From: Mya arenaria
Taxonomy: Eukaryota; Mollusca; Bivalvia; Myida; Myidae
DNA: 64,000 bases
Assembly (NCBI RefSeq): GCF_026914265.1
Contig: NC_069124.1
Coordinates: 86,204,915-86,268,914 of the forward strand
Direction: 5' to 3'
Shown here: positions 38,841-47,867 of the stretch, in pieces
Position numbering within the stretch: the stretch's first letter is position 1
Layout of the letters: every line of letters starts with the position of its first letter
Notes under the pieces: model-generated
What the model saw: only the letters and a program-made list of their open reading frames with translations
The model's database searches: none
Told to the model about the DNA's origin: nothing
Position numbers and translations under genes: made by a program

Positions 38841-39366
38841 GACTAACTGAGATATAAACCGGTGTGTGCTTACATGCAAAGCCTTAACCAGAATGTCTAT
38901 GTTCAACAATAAATGGCAATAATTTGCATTACGTGCTATGGTTATCTTACTCGATTATTTAAGTAGGTTAATAGTTGGGAACACATGGCTAAAGTTTCAA
39001 GGCAATACATGATGAATTTGCTGAGCTATTGACTTAAATATGGATACAAGCAGAACCTTAACCACAATTTCTCAGTCAAATAATAAAGGGTCATTACTTG
39101 TATTGAATTTAAAATAAAGTTATCTCACTTGGTTATTTAGGTAGGTTGGATGGTTGAGTACCATTGTATAAATTCTCAATGCAATACATCAATCAATTGC
39201 TGATATTAACCTATGTGTGATTACATGCAAAACCTTAACCAGAATTTCTTAGTCAAAGAATAAAGGCCCATAATTTGCATTACAAGTATTTTCAAATTAT
39301 ACTTTTCTAACTCCATTAATTAGGTAGATTGGATAGTTAGAAGTATATATCTAAAGTTCCAATACA

Positions 39367-39744
39367 CAGTGTGTGCATACCACATGATAAATGACGTCAT
39401 ACATGCTACGTAGGAAGGCAGCATTTTGCTTAAAATGAAGACTTCAATCAAAGAGAACTTTTCTTTTACTACACCATTCTAAATGAAACAATATGTTTTG
39501 ACAGTGCTCCGTCAGACGGCCGTTTTGTGAAAACGTTTTTCGAAGTGTTCTAAGAAACTTTCAATCAAACTCTGGTTAAAGACCGAATGCGATGCTCCGT
39601 AAGCGGCGTAGACTGAGCTATGTTTCATATCAAATGGTAGAGAAATAGGAAAGTTATCTTTGTTTAAAGTCTTCATTCGAAGCAAAATATTGCCTTCCGA
39701 CGTAGCATTTATGACGCAATTTATCACGTGGTATACACACACTG
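39367..39744. mobile_element. MITE, copy 2 of the GTATACCACGTG family, 378 bp
   Basis: It begins CAGTGTGTGCATACCACATG and ends CACGTGGTATACACACACTG. ATACA flanks it on both sides (39,362-39,366 and 39,745-39,749), a 5-bp target duplication. It interrupts the ~165-bp repeat in AATACA(T). The left arm contains TGACGTCA. It shares its arms and the GCTCCGTAAGCGGCGTAGAC block with the 9,133-9,632 copy but lacks about 120 bp of interior. Confidence 0.88.
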
Positions 39745-39875
39745 ATACAATACATGATGTATTTGCTGAGATAATTACTAAAAGATGCGTACATGCCAAG
39801 GTGTGAAGCCGACGCTGACGCTAGGGCGAGTAGTATAGGTCTCCTAATTCTTCAAATAGTCAAGCTAAAAATATT

Positions 39876-40543
39876 ACTACACTGTTTCAAACAGTGAAAT
39901 AACATTTTGATATTTCTCAATGTTTTAAAATTTTAGCCCGCTCTCAATTCCAAATCAAACTTTAGCGCACACAGGGCAAGGACACAAATTCAACGATGTC
40001 ATTTTCGAAATGACGTCACGTTCGCATACAATTAGTGGCGCTTTTCCTAAAAAAACCAATTAATTTTCTTTCATGCTTTTCAATGACATATGGAGTTTTA
40101 TCAGTGAAATTACAACCTTGTTTGATATTTTCACATTCCATACAATGAATGAAAAAAAATCAACTTTAAGAACAACTTTTAATTGTGATATGAACTTTCC
40201 GGAAAACTAACACGTACAACAATTACACGGTAGAGAATCCACGTGACTTATTGGTCAAGTGCACGGCAAAAAAATAAAATGTTAACAGGATTTGATTCAG
40301 AATTACTTTTGTCACATGAAGACCATAAACTCTGCAATAAAGAGCACTTTCCACGGTTATATAAAACAATCAATAACATCTGACCAACTGATTTCTCGGA
40401 GTTGAAAAATTCCGGCTAAGTACACGCAGCTTCTGATAATTATATTACTAAAATTGGGGTTAGCCGTAGGAAATGCATTCGATAATCTTATGTTCAGCAA
40501 GTTTATGCATTTTGAAGGTTTAAGAGGAATTCTATTTCTAATA
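39876..40543. other. Spacer with a dispersed-repeat fragment
   Basis: About 40,060-40,145 matches the 28,228-28,330 repeat (TTTTCTTTCATGCTTT, then ATATGGAGTTTTATCAGTG and TTTGATATTTTCAC). No gene recognised. Confidence 0.45.
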
Positions 40544-40717
40544 CAGTAAAACCCCTCTATTCAGACCACCTGTGGGACTTTGAGTAACTGGTCTTTATAA
40601 CGGGGTGGTCTTATTATTGAGATTGTGCCGATTAGTTTTGTGAACGGTCAAGGGGTTTAGTTCCTTGGATTCTTACCATGTACGCTTACATGCAATTCTC
40701 GGTATTGGTAATACTAG

Positions 40718-40929
40718 TGTAACGTGCGAGACCAACAAACACCAACAGATCCCTTCAGAGAAAAGCTTGCTCGACCCTGGTCTTTATATACACTAAATTC
40801 TCTATCCACACAGAGCCCGGGCGTTGCTAATTTGCATATTACCAATCATACGTACTATGAACATACTTCCGTCTATAACGGAATGTTATTCTTTGAACAC
40901 ACATCCGCCGCCTACAGCGGACCGTTACA
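40718..40929 (-). repeat. LTR of miniature element (3' LTR in element orientation), 212 bp
   Basis: It starts TGTAACGTGCG and ends CCGTTACA. It matches 41,035-41,261 along its length, lacking a 13-bp GAAGGGGTCCGCT insertion and two bases near the start. Both share GCTAATTTGCATATTACCAA and CGTCTATAACGGAATGTTA. Confidence 0.88.
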
Positions 40930-40943
40930 TTACTTTCCCCTCC
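40930..40943 (-). promoter_or_regulatory. Polypurine tract of the miniature LTR element
   Basis: On the minus strand GGAGGGGAAAGTAA directly precedes the 3' LTR (its first base at 40,929). In LTR retrotransposons this tract primes plus-strand DNA. Position and composition fit. Confidence 0.75.
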
Positions 40944-41020
40944 GAGCAGACTCGTCCCGAGTCTTGGTCTGGGTAACTCAAGGGTAAGGCAACTCCGATT
41001 CGGCAGTTGTCAACATCCCA

Positions 41021-41032
41021 TCGCTGCCACCA
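41021..41032 (-). promoter_or_regulatory. tRNA primer-binding site of the miniature LTR element
   Basis: The plus strand reads TCGCTGCCACCA, ending in the CCA of a mature tRNA. It lies 2 bp from the LTR edge at 41,035. I cannot say which tRNA it matches without a tRNA set for the species. Confidence 0.75.
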
Positions 41033-41034
41033 TT

Positions 41035-41261
41035 TGTAACGTGCGACGTCTAGATAAACACCAACAGATCCATTCAGAGAAAAGCATGCTCGACCCTGAA
41101 GGGGTCCGCTGGTCTTTATATACACTAAATTCTCTATCCACAAAGAGCCCGGGCTTTGCTAATTTGCATATTACCAACCATACGTACTATGAACGTACTT
41201 CCGTCTATAACGGAATGTTATACTTTGAACGCACATCCGCCGCCTACAGAGGACCGTTACA
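41035..41261 (-). repeat. LTR of miniature element (5' LTR in element orientation), 227 bp
   Basis: Starts TGTAACGTGCGACG and ends CCGTTACA. It carries a 13-bp insertion absent from the other LTR. Together with several single-base differences this shows the insertion is not recent. Confidence 0.85.
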
Positions 41262-41452
41262 GTAGTATGGGGTTATAGGAAATACTAATCAAGCAGAGAA
41301 AATGTTATGTCATTTATTCATTACATCATAAACTGTTCAAATAATAACATGTACTAAAACAACACAGTTTTAATGTACATTCAGCTCTTAAAATACAAGT
41401 ACAGTGTATGCGTGTGTCAGTTACATATACAGAACAATGTGTCCATGGACGT

Positions 41453-42605
41453 TTAACTTGAAAAAAAACAACCAGCCGGGATGGTATGTTTACTGTTGGA
41501 TTTAACTTTCACAAACTGTTTTTCAAGTTCATCCTCAACTCCAACTAAATCCTGAGAGAGATCACTCAAGTCCTTGCTCATGCAATACATCTTTAATTCA
41601 ATTAGCCACTTGAGTGCATCCTGGTGATTGTTTATCAACAATGGCTCAGTAGCATCACAGTCATCATCATTGTCATCATCATCATCAACCTCATCATTGC
41701 TTTCATCATCACCAGAACACTTATCCTTTCTAGAATCAAGGTTCATTTCCCAGTTTTCATCAATGTCATTTTGAACCGGTACATCAACATCAACGTCCAA
41801 GTACTGCTCGACATTCATGACACATTCCAACACAATTTTTGATTGTGCTGATTTCATGAGCTCTTACTCGCAATTGGAATGCCATCATCTTAATTCATCA
41901 TCAATATCAGCGTCATCGAACGCTGTTACTCCAGCATTCAGGAAGCATTTATTCACTGTTTCTGCTTTGCCTTCCTTAACAGCAGTTGAAACCCACTGAA
42001 TGGCATCAAGCACTGTGATGCACTTTGACACAGAATTGACATTCACTGTATCGTCACCAATCTTTGATACAACAGATCTCAGAAGCTTTTTTTTGTAGAA
42101 CTGGTTCATGTTCTTGATAATTCCTTGGTCTAAAGGCTGAAGCTTAGAGGTTGTATTAGCTGGCAGAAACACCAATTTCACATGTGTAAGATTCAGGTCA
42201 CTGGGATGGGATGTTGCGTTGTCTAATAGAAGCACAACGATCCTGCCTGCCTCTCTCATCTTACAATCAAATCTGGTAATCTACTCTGAAACTAGCACAC
42301 TATTCATCCAGGCTTTCTTGTTATATTTCTATGTGACAGGCAAAGTCTCAACTTTAATGTTACGAAAGCAGCGTGACTTGGCACTCTTTCCAATTATGGT
42401 GGTTTCTCAAATTGTCCTACCATGTTGACACACAGCATCACAGCTAATCTTTCCTTTGAGCGTGTACCCCCTTTACACTCCTCACCACGAATAGATAAAG
42501 ACTTATCAGACAAAGCGCGATAAAAGAGCCCAGTCTCGTCCATGTTGTAAATGTCTTCTTGTCGTAGCCGGCCAAAATGTCAGGCAACTTAGTAGTTATT
42601 TCAAA
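41453..42605 (-). pseudogene. Tigger (pogo) DDE transposase remnant
   Basis: Reading leftward: LPDILAGYDK near 42,590-42,560, then IYNMDETGLFYRALSDKS (first catalytic Asp) near 42,540, then RLAVMLCVNM. RIVVLLLDNATSHP follows, with the second Asp in the LLLDN motif near 42,220, then LVFLPANTTSKLQPLDQGII, which is diagnostic for the DDE_1 family. The C-terminal part has a long acidic run (41,640-41,715). At least three frameshifts (about 42,560, 42,410 and 41,880) and in-frame stops break it. The CENP-B-like DNA-binding N-terminus is missing. Host-domesticated TIGD genes exist, but the damage here rules out an intact one. Confidence 0.92.
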
Positions 42606-43928
42606 GGGAAAAATTAGCAAAAAACAAAACTGATGGAGTGCACGGACATTTTAGGTTTGATGAAGTACTCGGACGTTTTCCAACCCTCCGTGCATATCCT
42701 TATTTATTTTACAGACGGGTGCTAAATGTATTATTATAAATATATTACTACTCTGTACAACTCGTCATTGAACGTTGGTCTCTTTTCGACGCAGGTGCCT
42801 TGTAATGGAGTGGCAATAAAAGAATCGACGCGTTTTAACCATTAGAACGACGGAGTCACGGACAGTATAGAGGAGCTATTTTCCATGTATCAATGAAGAG
42901 TCGGTTATAACAATAAAATCAATTCGTGTTTTTTCAACAATATAATCGAAATGAATACACAAAAGGCTTGTTATTTGTTGTGGTGCGTGTTCCACGTGCC
43001 TTTCGTTTATGATAATAACGTGTTTTCTATGACACTCGTGAACTAAAATACGATGCTTTACTGTCGATGTCGTGTTGTACCGAGGCAGCTTTTTATAGTC
43101 ACTCTGGTACAATGATTGCGGTGCACCGGGGCGCAACATTCCAACTGCCTCCGACCTCCGGTTTTCAGTGAGTCTTGCCATTTGATTTTAATTGAATCTT
43201 AGCTTGATTGAATATCTTTTTGTTACTCCCGTTAGTTCCACTTAATTCACATAAAATAAATTGACCTTTATGAAAAGTATACATGTCGGGCATGGGACAA
43301 GCGGTTTATTAAAGAATATGTAAAAAATAAAACTTAATACTTCCTTTTGTCGTTGAGCGTATTTGGGGCCAATAACACTCCTTCTCCCAGAGTGAATATA
43401 ATGTTGAAGCAACTTTTCAAAATATTTACTGTTAAGCCCAATTGTGAAGCTGTTATGATTTCAACTCTTTTTATAGATTGTATGCAATGTTTGTTTATAA
43501 AATAAACTAAACGTCATGAACTGGCAATTCCCAAAAGAAAGAAAAAAGAAAACTAAAATAATCATCCGGTCAACTGTAAACGTTTGTTCGAAGAGTGTAT
43601 GAGGAGTTCGACAGACAGGATCAGTATGTAGAAAAATGCACGAGCGCCGTAGAGGCAACGAAAAACGCTATTCTGTTTACTTTTGTCGAAATAACTGGAC
43701 AATTAATAGTAATAGCCTTGTTACATATGTTTCTATTGTCACAAGCAACATATGTACAAAGTTCCATAAAAACGTGCATTTTCTTGAATCATGAACAAAA
43801 CTGACGACGACGATGACACCAAGACTATCACAGTAAACCGAATTTCGTTCTTCAAAAAACAAACGAGCAAATAAAGATCCATAGGTTTTGTCAACATTGA
43901 CATAGCAAATCATTCCTTTATGGTCATC
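42606..43928. other. Spacer with repeat fragments
   Basis: About 43,013-43,070 resembles the right half of the 29,252-29,400 fold-back (CTATGACACTCGTGAA). About 43,800-43,880 resembles the 3' part of the AACAAGAG family (ACGACGACGATGAC, then CTTCAAAAAACAAACGAGC). A frame at 42,876-43,181 (-) begins ARLTENRRSEAVGML, faintly like a Tc1-type transposase N-terminus, too short to call. Confidence 0.4.
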
Positions 43929-45505
43929 TGTACGTGATGCCTAACCATCTTCATGTGATGTCTGTTCATCTGCACCAGATGCCTGTTCATCTGCACCAGA
44001 TGCCTGTTCATCTGCACCTGGTGCCTGTTCATCTGCACATGATGTCTGTTCATCTGCACCTGATGCCTGTTCATCTGCAGATGATGCCTTTTCATCTGCA
44101 ACTGATGCCTGTTCATCTGCATATGACGCCTGTTTATCTGCACATGATGCCTGTTCATCTGCACCTAATACCTGTTCATCTGCACATGATGCCTCTTCAT
44201 CTGCACATGATGTCTGTTCATCTGCACCTGATGCCTGTTCATCTGCACATGATGTCTGTTTATCTGCACATGATTCCTGATCATCTGTGTGTGATGCCTG
44301 CTCATCTGCATGTGATGCCTGTTCATCTGCATGAGATGTATGATAACCTGCATGTGATGCCTGTTCATCTGCACCTGATGTCTGCTCATCTGCATCTGAT
44401 GTCTGCCCATCTGCATGTGATGCCTGCTCATCTGCATGTGATGCCTGTTCATCTGCATGTGTTAATTGTTCATATGCATGTGTTGCCTGTTATCTGCACA
44501 TGATGCCTGTTCATCTGCACCTGATGCCTGCTTATCTGCACCTGTTGCCTGTTCATCTGCACCTGATGCATGTTCATCTGCACCAGATGTCTGTTCATCT
44601 GCACCTGATGCCTGTTCATCTGCACCTGATGCCTGTTCATCTGCACATGATGCCTGCTCATCTGCATCTGATGCCTGTTCATCTGCATATGTTGCCTGTT
44701 CATCTGCACCTGATGCCTGTTAATCTGCACCTGATGCCTGTTCATCTGTACATGATGCCTGCTCATCTACACCTGATGCCTGTTCATCTGCATGTGTTGC
44801 CTTTTCATCTGCACCTGATGCCTGTTCATCTGCACCTGATGCCTGCTCATCTGCACCTGTTGCCTGTTTATCTGCACCTGATGCCTGTTCATCTGCACAT
44901 AATGCCTGCTCATCTGCATCTGATGCCTGTTCATCTGCATGTGATGCCTGTTCATCTGTACCTGATGCCTGTTCATCTGCATCTGATGCCTGCTAATCTG
45001 CACCTGTTGCCTGTTCATCTACACATGATGCCTGTTCTTCTGCAACAGATGCCTGTTCATCTGCACCTGATGCCTGTTCATCTGCACATGTTGCCTGTTC
45101 ATCAACACCTGATGCCTCCTCATCTGCACCTGATGCCTGTTCATCTGCACCTGATGCCTGCTCATCTGCACCTGATGCCTGTTCATCTGCATGTGTTGCC
45201 TGTTCATCTGCACCTGATGCCTGTTCATCTGCACATGATGCCTGCTCATCTGCACCTGATGCCTGTTCATCTGCATGTGTTGCCTGTTCATCTGTACCTG
45301 ATGCCTGTTCATCTGCACCTGATGCCTGCTCATCTGCACCTGTTGCCTGTTCATCTGCACCTGATGCCTGTTCTTCTGCAACAGATGCCTGTTCATCTGC
45401 ACCTGATGCCTGTTCATCTGCACGTGTTGCCTGTTCATCAACACCTGATACCTCCTTATCTGCACCTGGTGCCTGTTCATCTGCACCTGATGCTTCTTCA
45501 TATGC
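43929..45505. repeat. 21-bp minisatellite array, about 75 units
   Basis: The unit is GATGCCTGTTCATCTGCAC plus CT, with variants CATGT, CACAT and TTGCC. It contains CATCTG and often CACCTG, both E-box (CANNTG) forms. The period gives seven-residue open frames on both strands (MPVHLHL on +, QVQMNRH on -), including a 394-codon frame at 44,500-45,684. I see no gene features around them. A block of about 330 bp near 45,030-45,130 recurs near 45,360-45,450. Confidence 0.95.
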
Positions 45506-45628
45506 ACTCCAGCCACATAAAAAAAGGAGGTATTACATTATACAGAACAAATACGCATCATAATTCAACTGGCAACATAGCCTTATTAAAGCCCTTTTTA
45601 TTGTTTAAAATATCTAAAATAGTATGTA

Positions 45629-45713
45629 CAGTCAAACCTGTATTAAGTGGCCACCCTTGGGAAATGATCAAAGTGGCTGCTTAAGACAGGTGGCCACTTA
45701 ATCCAGGTTTGAC
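45629..45713. mobile_element. 85-bp hairpin MITE with Tigger-like end
   Basis: After TA, CAGTCAAACCTGTATTAAGT then GGCCACCC is followed by its near-complement GGTGGCCACTTAATCCAGG then TTTGAC. The CAGT(C)AAACC start resembles the Tigger end at 40,544. The right terminus lacks the final TG. It may be mobilised by pogo-type transposase, which is an inference from the end sequence. Confidence 0.75.
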
Positions 45714-46049
45714 ATTTCCGCCACTTTAGCTTTATTCAGAGATGGAGTATGTATCTTAACCACCACCTCACAACACAATCAATAACATCTGTATCAAAAT
45801 TATTGAAGAAGGTTGAATACAAATACATGTGTATAGATAAATATATATATATTTGGTTTCATGTTGTTGATTTCTTATTCTTATTTTACTTTTTTATGCT
45901 TATTTTATTGCATATAGCATTTTTAGACACTTTATGTGTGTGTGTTTTTTTGTTTTTTTTTGACAACATATGAGTTTCACTTGAATTGGTTTAACATGTT
46001 AAAATATGTCACTTTTGGTGATTTCACATATCTGCGATATGTCACATGT

Positions 46050-46136
46050 TTAATTGTAAAGCGCCCTTGAACGTATTTTTTTTATGAAAAGGGCGCTCAA
46101 CAAATCTGGTCTAATAATAATAATAATAATAATTTC
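46050..46136 (+). repeat. SINE/LINE-type 3' tail with (AAT)n
   Basis: TTGTAAAGCGCCCTTGAACG, then GAAAAGGGCGCTCAACAAAT and CTGGTCTAATAAT repeats form a small stem (AGCGCCC / GGGCGCT) followed by a trinucleotide tail. This is the common 3' end of L2/CR1-mobilised SINEs in animals. I cannot define the 5' end; a candidate start near 45,720 is not supported by a tRNA-like head. Confidence 0.6.
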
Positions 46137-46935
46137 AAATTTATGGGTGTAGGCATTGTTGAGTTATCACTCGCACAACCTATTATCATTCAAGGTCACT
46201 GTGACCTTGACCTTTGGCCCAATGACCCCTAAAATCAATAGGGGCCATCTACTGGTCAGGCCCAACCTCGAAGTCAAGTTTGAGGGCCATGGCTGCAGGC
46301 ATTGTCGAGTATTCACTCTGACAACCTATTACCATTCAAGGTCACTGTGACCTTGACCTTTGGCACGATGACCCCAAAAAACAATAGGGGTCATCTACTG
46401 GTCAGGCCCAGCCTCCAAGTCAATCTTGAGGGCCATGGGTGTAGGCATTGTCAAGTTATCACACGGACAACCTTTTACCATTCAAGGTCACTGTGACCTT
46501 GACATTTGGCCCAATGAACCCAAAAAACAATAGGGGTTATCTACTGGTCAGGCCAAAACTCCAAGTCAAGTATGAGGGCCATGGGTGCGGGCATTGTGGA
46601 GTTATCACTCGGACAACCTTTAACCATTCAAGGTCACTGTGACCTTGACCTTTGGCCTTATGACCCCCCAAAATAATAGGGGTCATCTACTGGTCAGGCC
46701 AAAGTTCCATATCAAGTTTAATGAGCGTAGGTCTAGGCATTGATGAGTCGGACAAGCTTTAAAATTCTTTAACCATTAAAGGTTACTGTGACCTTGACCT
46801 TTGACGTCCTTCATTTCAAGTTTGATGATCATATGTTTAGGAATTGTTGAGTTATCACTTGGACAAGCTTTGGTCTACCGACGGATCGACAGACCAACCT
46901 ACTGACCGACCGACATGTGCAAAGCAATATACCCC
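46137..46935 (+). repeat. 146-bp tandem repeat with ERE-like palindromes, 5 units
   Basis: Four units are spaced exactly 146 bp apart and a fifth, diverged one follows at 149 bp. Each holds AAGGTCACTGTGACCTTGAC then CTTTGGCC, GGGGTCATCTACTGGTCAGG and GAGGGCCATGGGTGTAGGC. AGGTCACTGTGACCT lies at 46,193-46,207, 46,339-46,353, 46,485-46,499 and 46,631-46,645; the fifth (46,780-46,794) has one change. The block ends in ACCGACCGACATGTGCAAAG and AGGGGGGCATAAT. A single related copy lies at 53,453-53,735. Confidence 0.93.
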
Positions 46936-47539
46936 TCTTCTTCGAAGGGGGGCATAATTAATGGTCAAAATGTTATTGCAAAGAGAACAAGATTATTACT
47001 GGAAGCAATGGATGCTCCTCAACACCCATTTTCTATGAAAAAGCAGAAATTGTAATATGATGTGATGGTATGTGAATGGTTGTAGCATCATAATACAAAA
47101 GTTATCAATTATCGAAAAAGCTATAACATGCAAAGATATGGGCAGGTTAAATGAGAGTTAAATTTTATACATGTAGTTGATTTCAAGCAATGAAATAAAA
47201 AAGCAGTAATTGAAATGTACAAAATTATTATTATAATGAGCAGAACTGAAGCGTTGCATACTAGCCTGAATATGGATCTTCAAACATTGCCATGTATCTA
47301 TACACCAAGTTTGAATCCCTTTAGAATGTTCCAAGATATGGCCCGAACAAGCACCTTTTATGGAAAATAATCAGGTTAATAGGAGAAATAACCCTAAATA
47401 AATATACAGGTCAGGGTTATCATTCTTGGGTACACATCCTTTTATATCCATCTATCTACCAACTTTCATGTTTCATTTCAAATCATTAATTATTATCAAA
47501 GATATAGCCCTGACAGAAACCAATTTCCGAAAAAATATG
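46936..47539. other. Dispersed-repeat-like spacer, no gene recognised
   Basis: AT-rich with phrases such as CCAAGATATGGCCCGAACAAG that resemble repeats elsewhere in the window. The same block seems to resume after the MITE at 47,868. No open frame of note. Confidence 0.4.
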
Positions 47540-47867
47540 TTTAAGCTACACTCTCACAGCCAATTTTTGTGATAGTCCATGGAAACCAGTTATATAAGAG
47601 TTAAGACTGCTGACAAGAAATCAGATCGCAGATTTTTATATATAAGTTCAAAAATTGATGTTTTATGCATTTTTCTTAAACTGTTAGTATCGGTTTAGGC
47701 CATAAAACATTAATTTTCGAACGAAAATAGGAAAATCTACGGGCTGATTTTTTGTCAGCAATCTTATATCATTGGTTTGCAGATATTTACGCAAAAATGT
47801 TGCTCTTTTCAAGACAAAAAATGAAAAAGTTGTTAAAATGGTAAATCTGTAAGAGTGCAGCTTTAAA
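47540..47867. mobile_element. MITE with AAGCT(G/A)CACTCT ends, 328 bp
   Basis: It starts TTTAAGCTACACTCTCACAG and ends with CTGTAAGAGTGCAGCTTTAA, near-perfect 20-bp inverted ends. The middle contains an imperfect palindrome around TTAGTATCGGTTTAGG. The nested copy at 36,202-36,541 is the same family. AT-rich TTTAA flanks suggest a T/A-rich target. No coding capacity. Confidence 0.87.

Larger units (their letters stand above)
38250..39875. repeat. ~165-bp dispersed tandem repeat, copy 1, ending in CAAGCTAAAAAT
   Basis: Units contain AATGCAATACATGATGTATT or AATGCAATACATCAA, GCTGAGATATT, ACATGCAAAACCTTAACCAG and AATAAAGG. Two unit types alternate, so the true repeat is a dimer of about 330 bp. 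The block ends with AGTAGTATAGGTCTCC and CAAATAGTCAAGCTAAAAA, the 3' end shared with the copies at 49,735-50,993, 52,889-53,452 and 61,522-61,689. Two unrelated transposons interrupt it (38,514-38,840 and 39,367-39,744). Confidence 0.85.
40718..41261 (-). mobile_element. TRIM-like miniature LTR retrotransposon, 544 bp
   Basis: Two LTR-like direct repeats (212 and 227 bp) enclose only 105 bp. In minus orientation the 5' LTR (41,261-41,035) is followed two bases later by TGGTGGCAGCGA, which can pair with a tRNA 3' end of the form TCGCTGCCACCA. The inner sequence ends with the purine run GGAGGGGAAAG just before the 3' LTR. So primer site, polypurine tract and TG...CA ends are all present with no coding sequence, the definition of a TRIM. 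Flanks are ACTAG and GTAGT, which do not give a clear target duplication. Confidence 0.85.
40544..42605 (-). mobile_element. Decayed Tigger/pogo-type DNA transposon, truncated on the right
   Basis: The left end starts after TA with CAGTAAAACCCCTCTATTCA, a terminal repeat typical of pogo/Tigger elements, followed by GGTGGTCTTATTATTGAG. Transposase remnants read leftward from about 42,605 to 41,453. A miniature LTR element (40,718-41,261) sits between the end and the coding remnant. I find no matching right terminus after 42,605, so the transposase N-terminus and the second end are lost. Confidence 0.85.

Noticed and set aside
40713..41266. Target-site duplication for the miniature LTR element
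   Set aside because: Flanks ACTAG and GTAGT do not match well enough; a 4-bp CTAG/GTAG reading has a mismatch at an age I cannot judge.
41638..41715. Trinucleotide microsatellite (ATC)n as a separate feature
   Set aside because: It encodes the acidic run of the Tigger transposase remnant, which explains it.
42876..43181. Tc1-type transposase N-terminus (ARLTENRRSEAVGML)
   Set aside because: Only about 20 residues look similar and the rest of the frame does not; no terminal repeats were found.
44500..45684. 394-codon open frame in the 21-bp array
   Set aside because: Same reason: seven-codon period, open on both strands. The non-repeat tail runs into a hairpin MITE.
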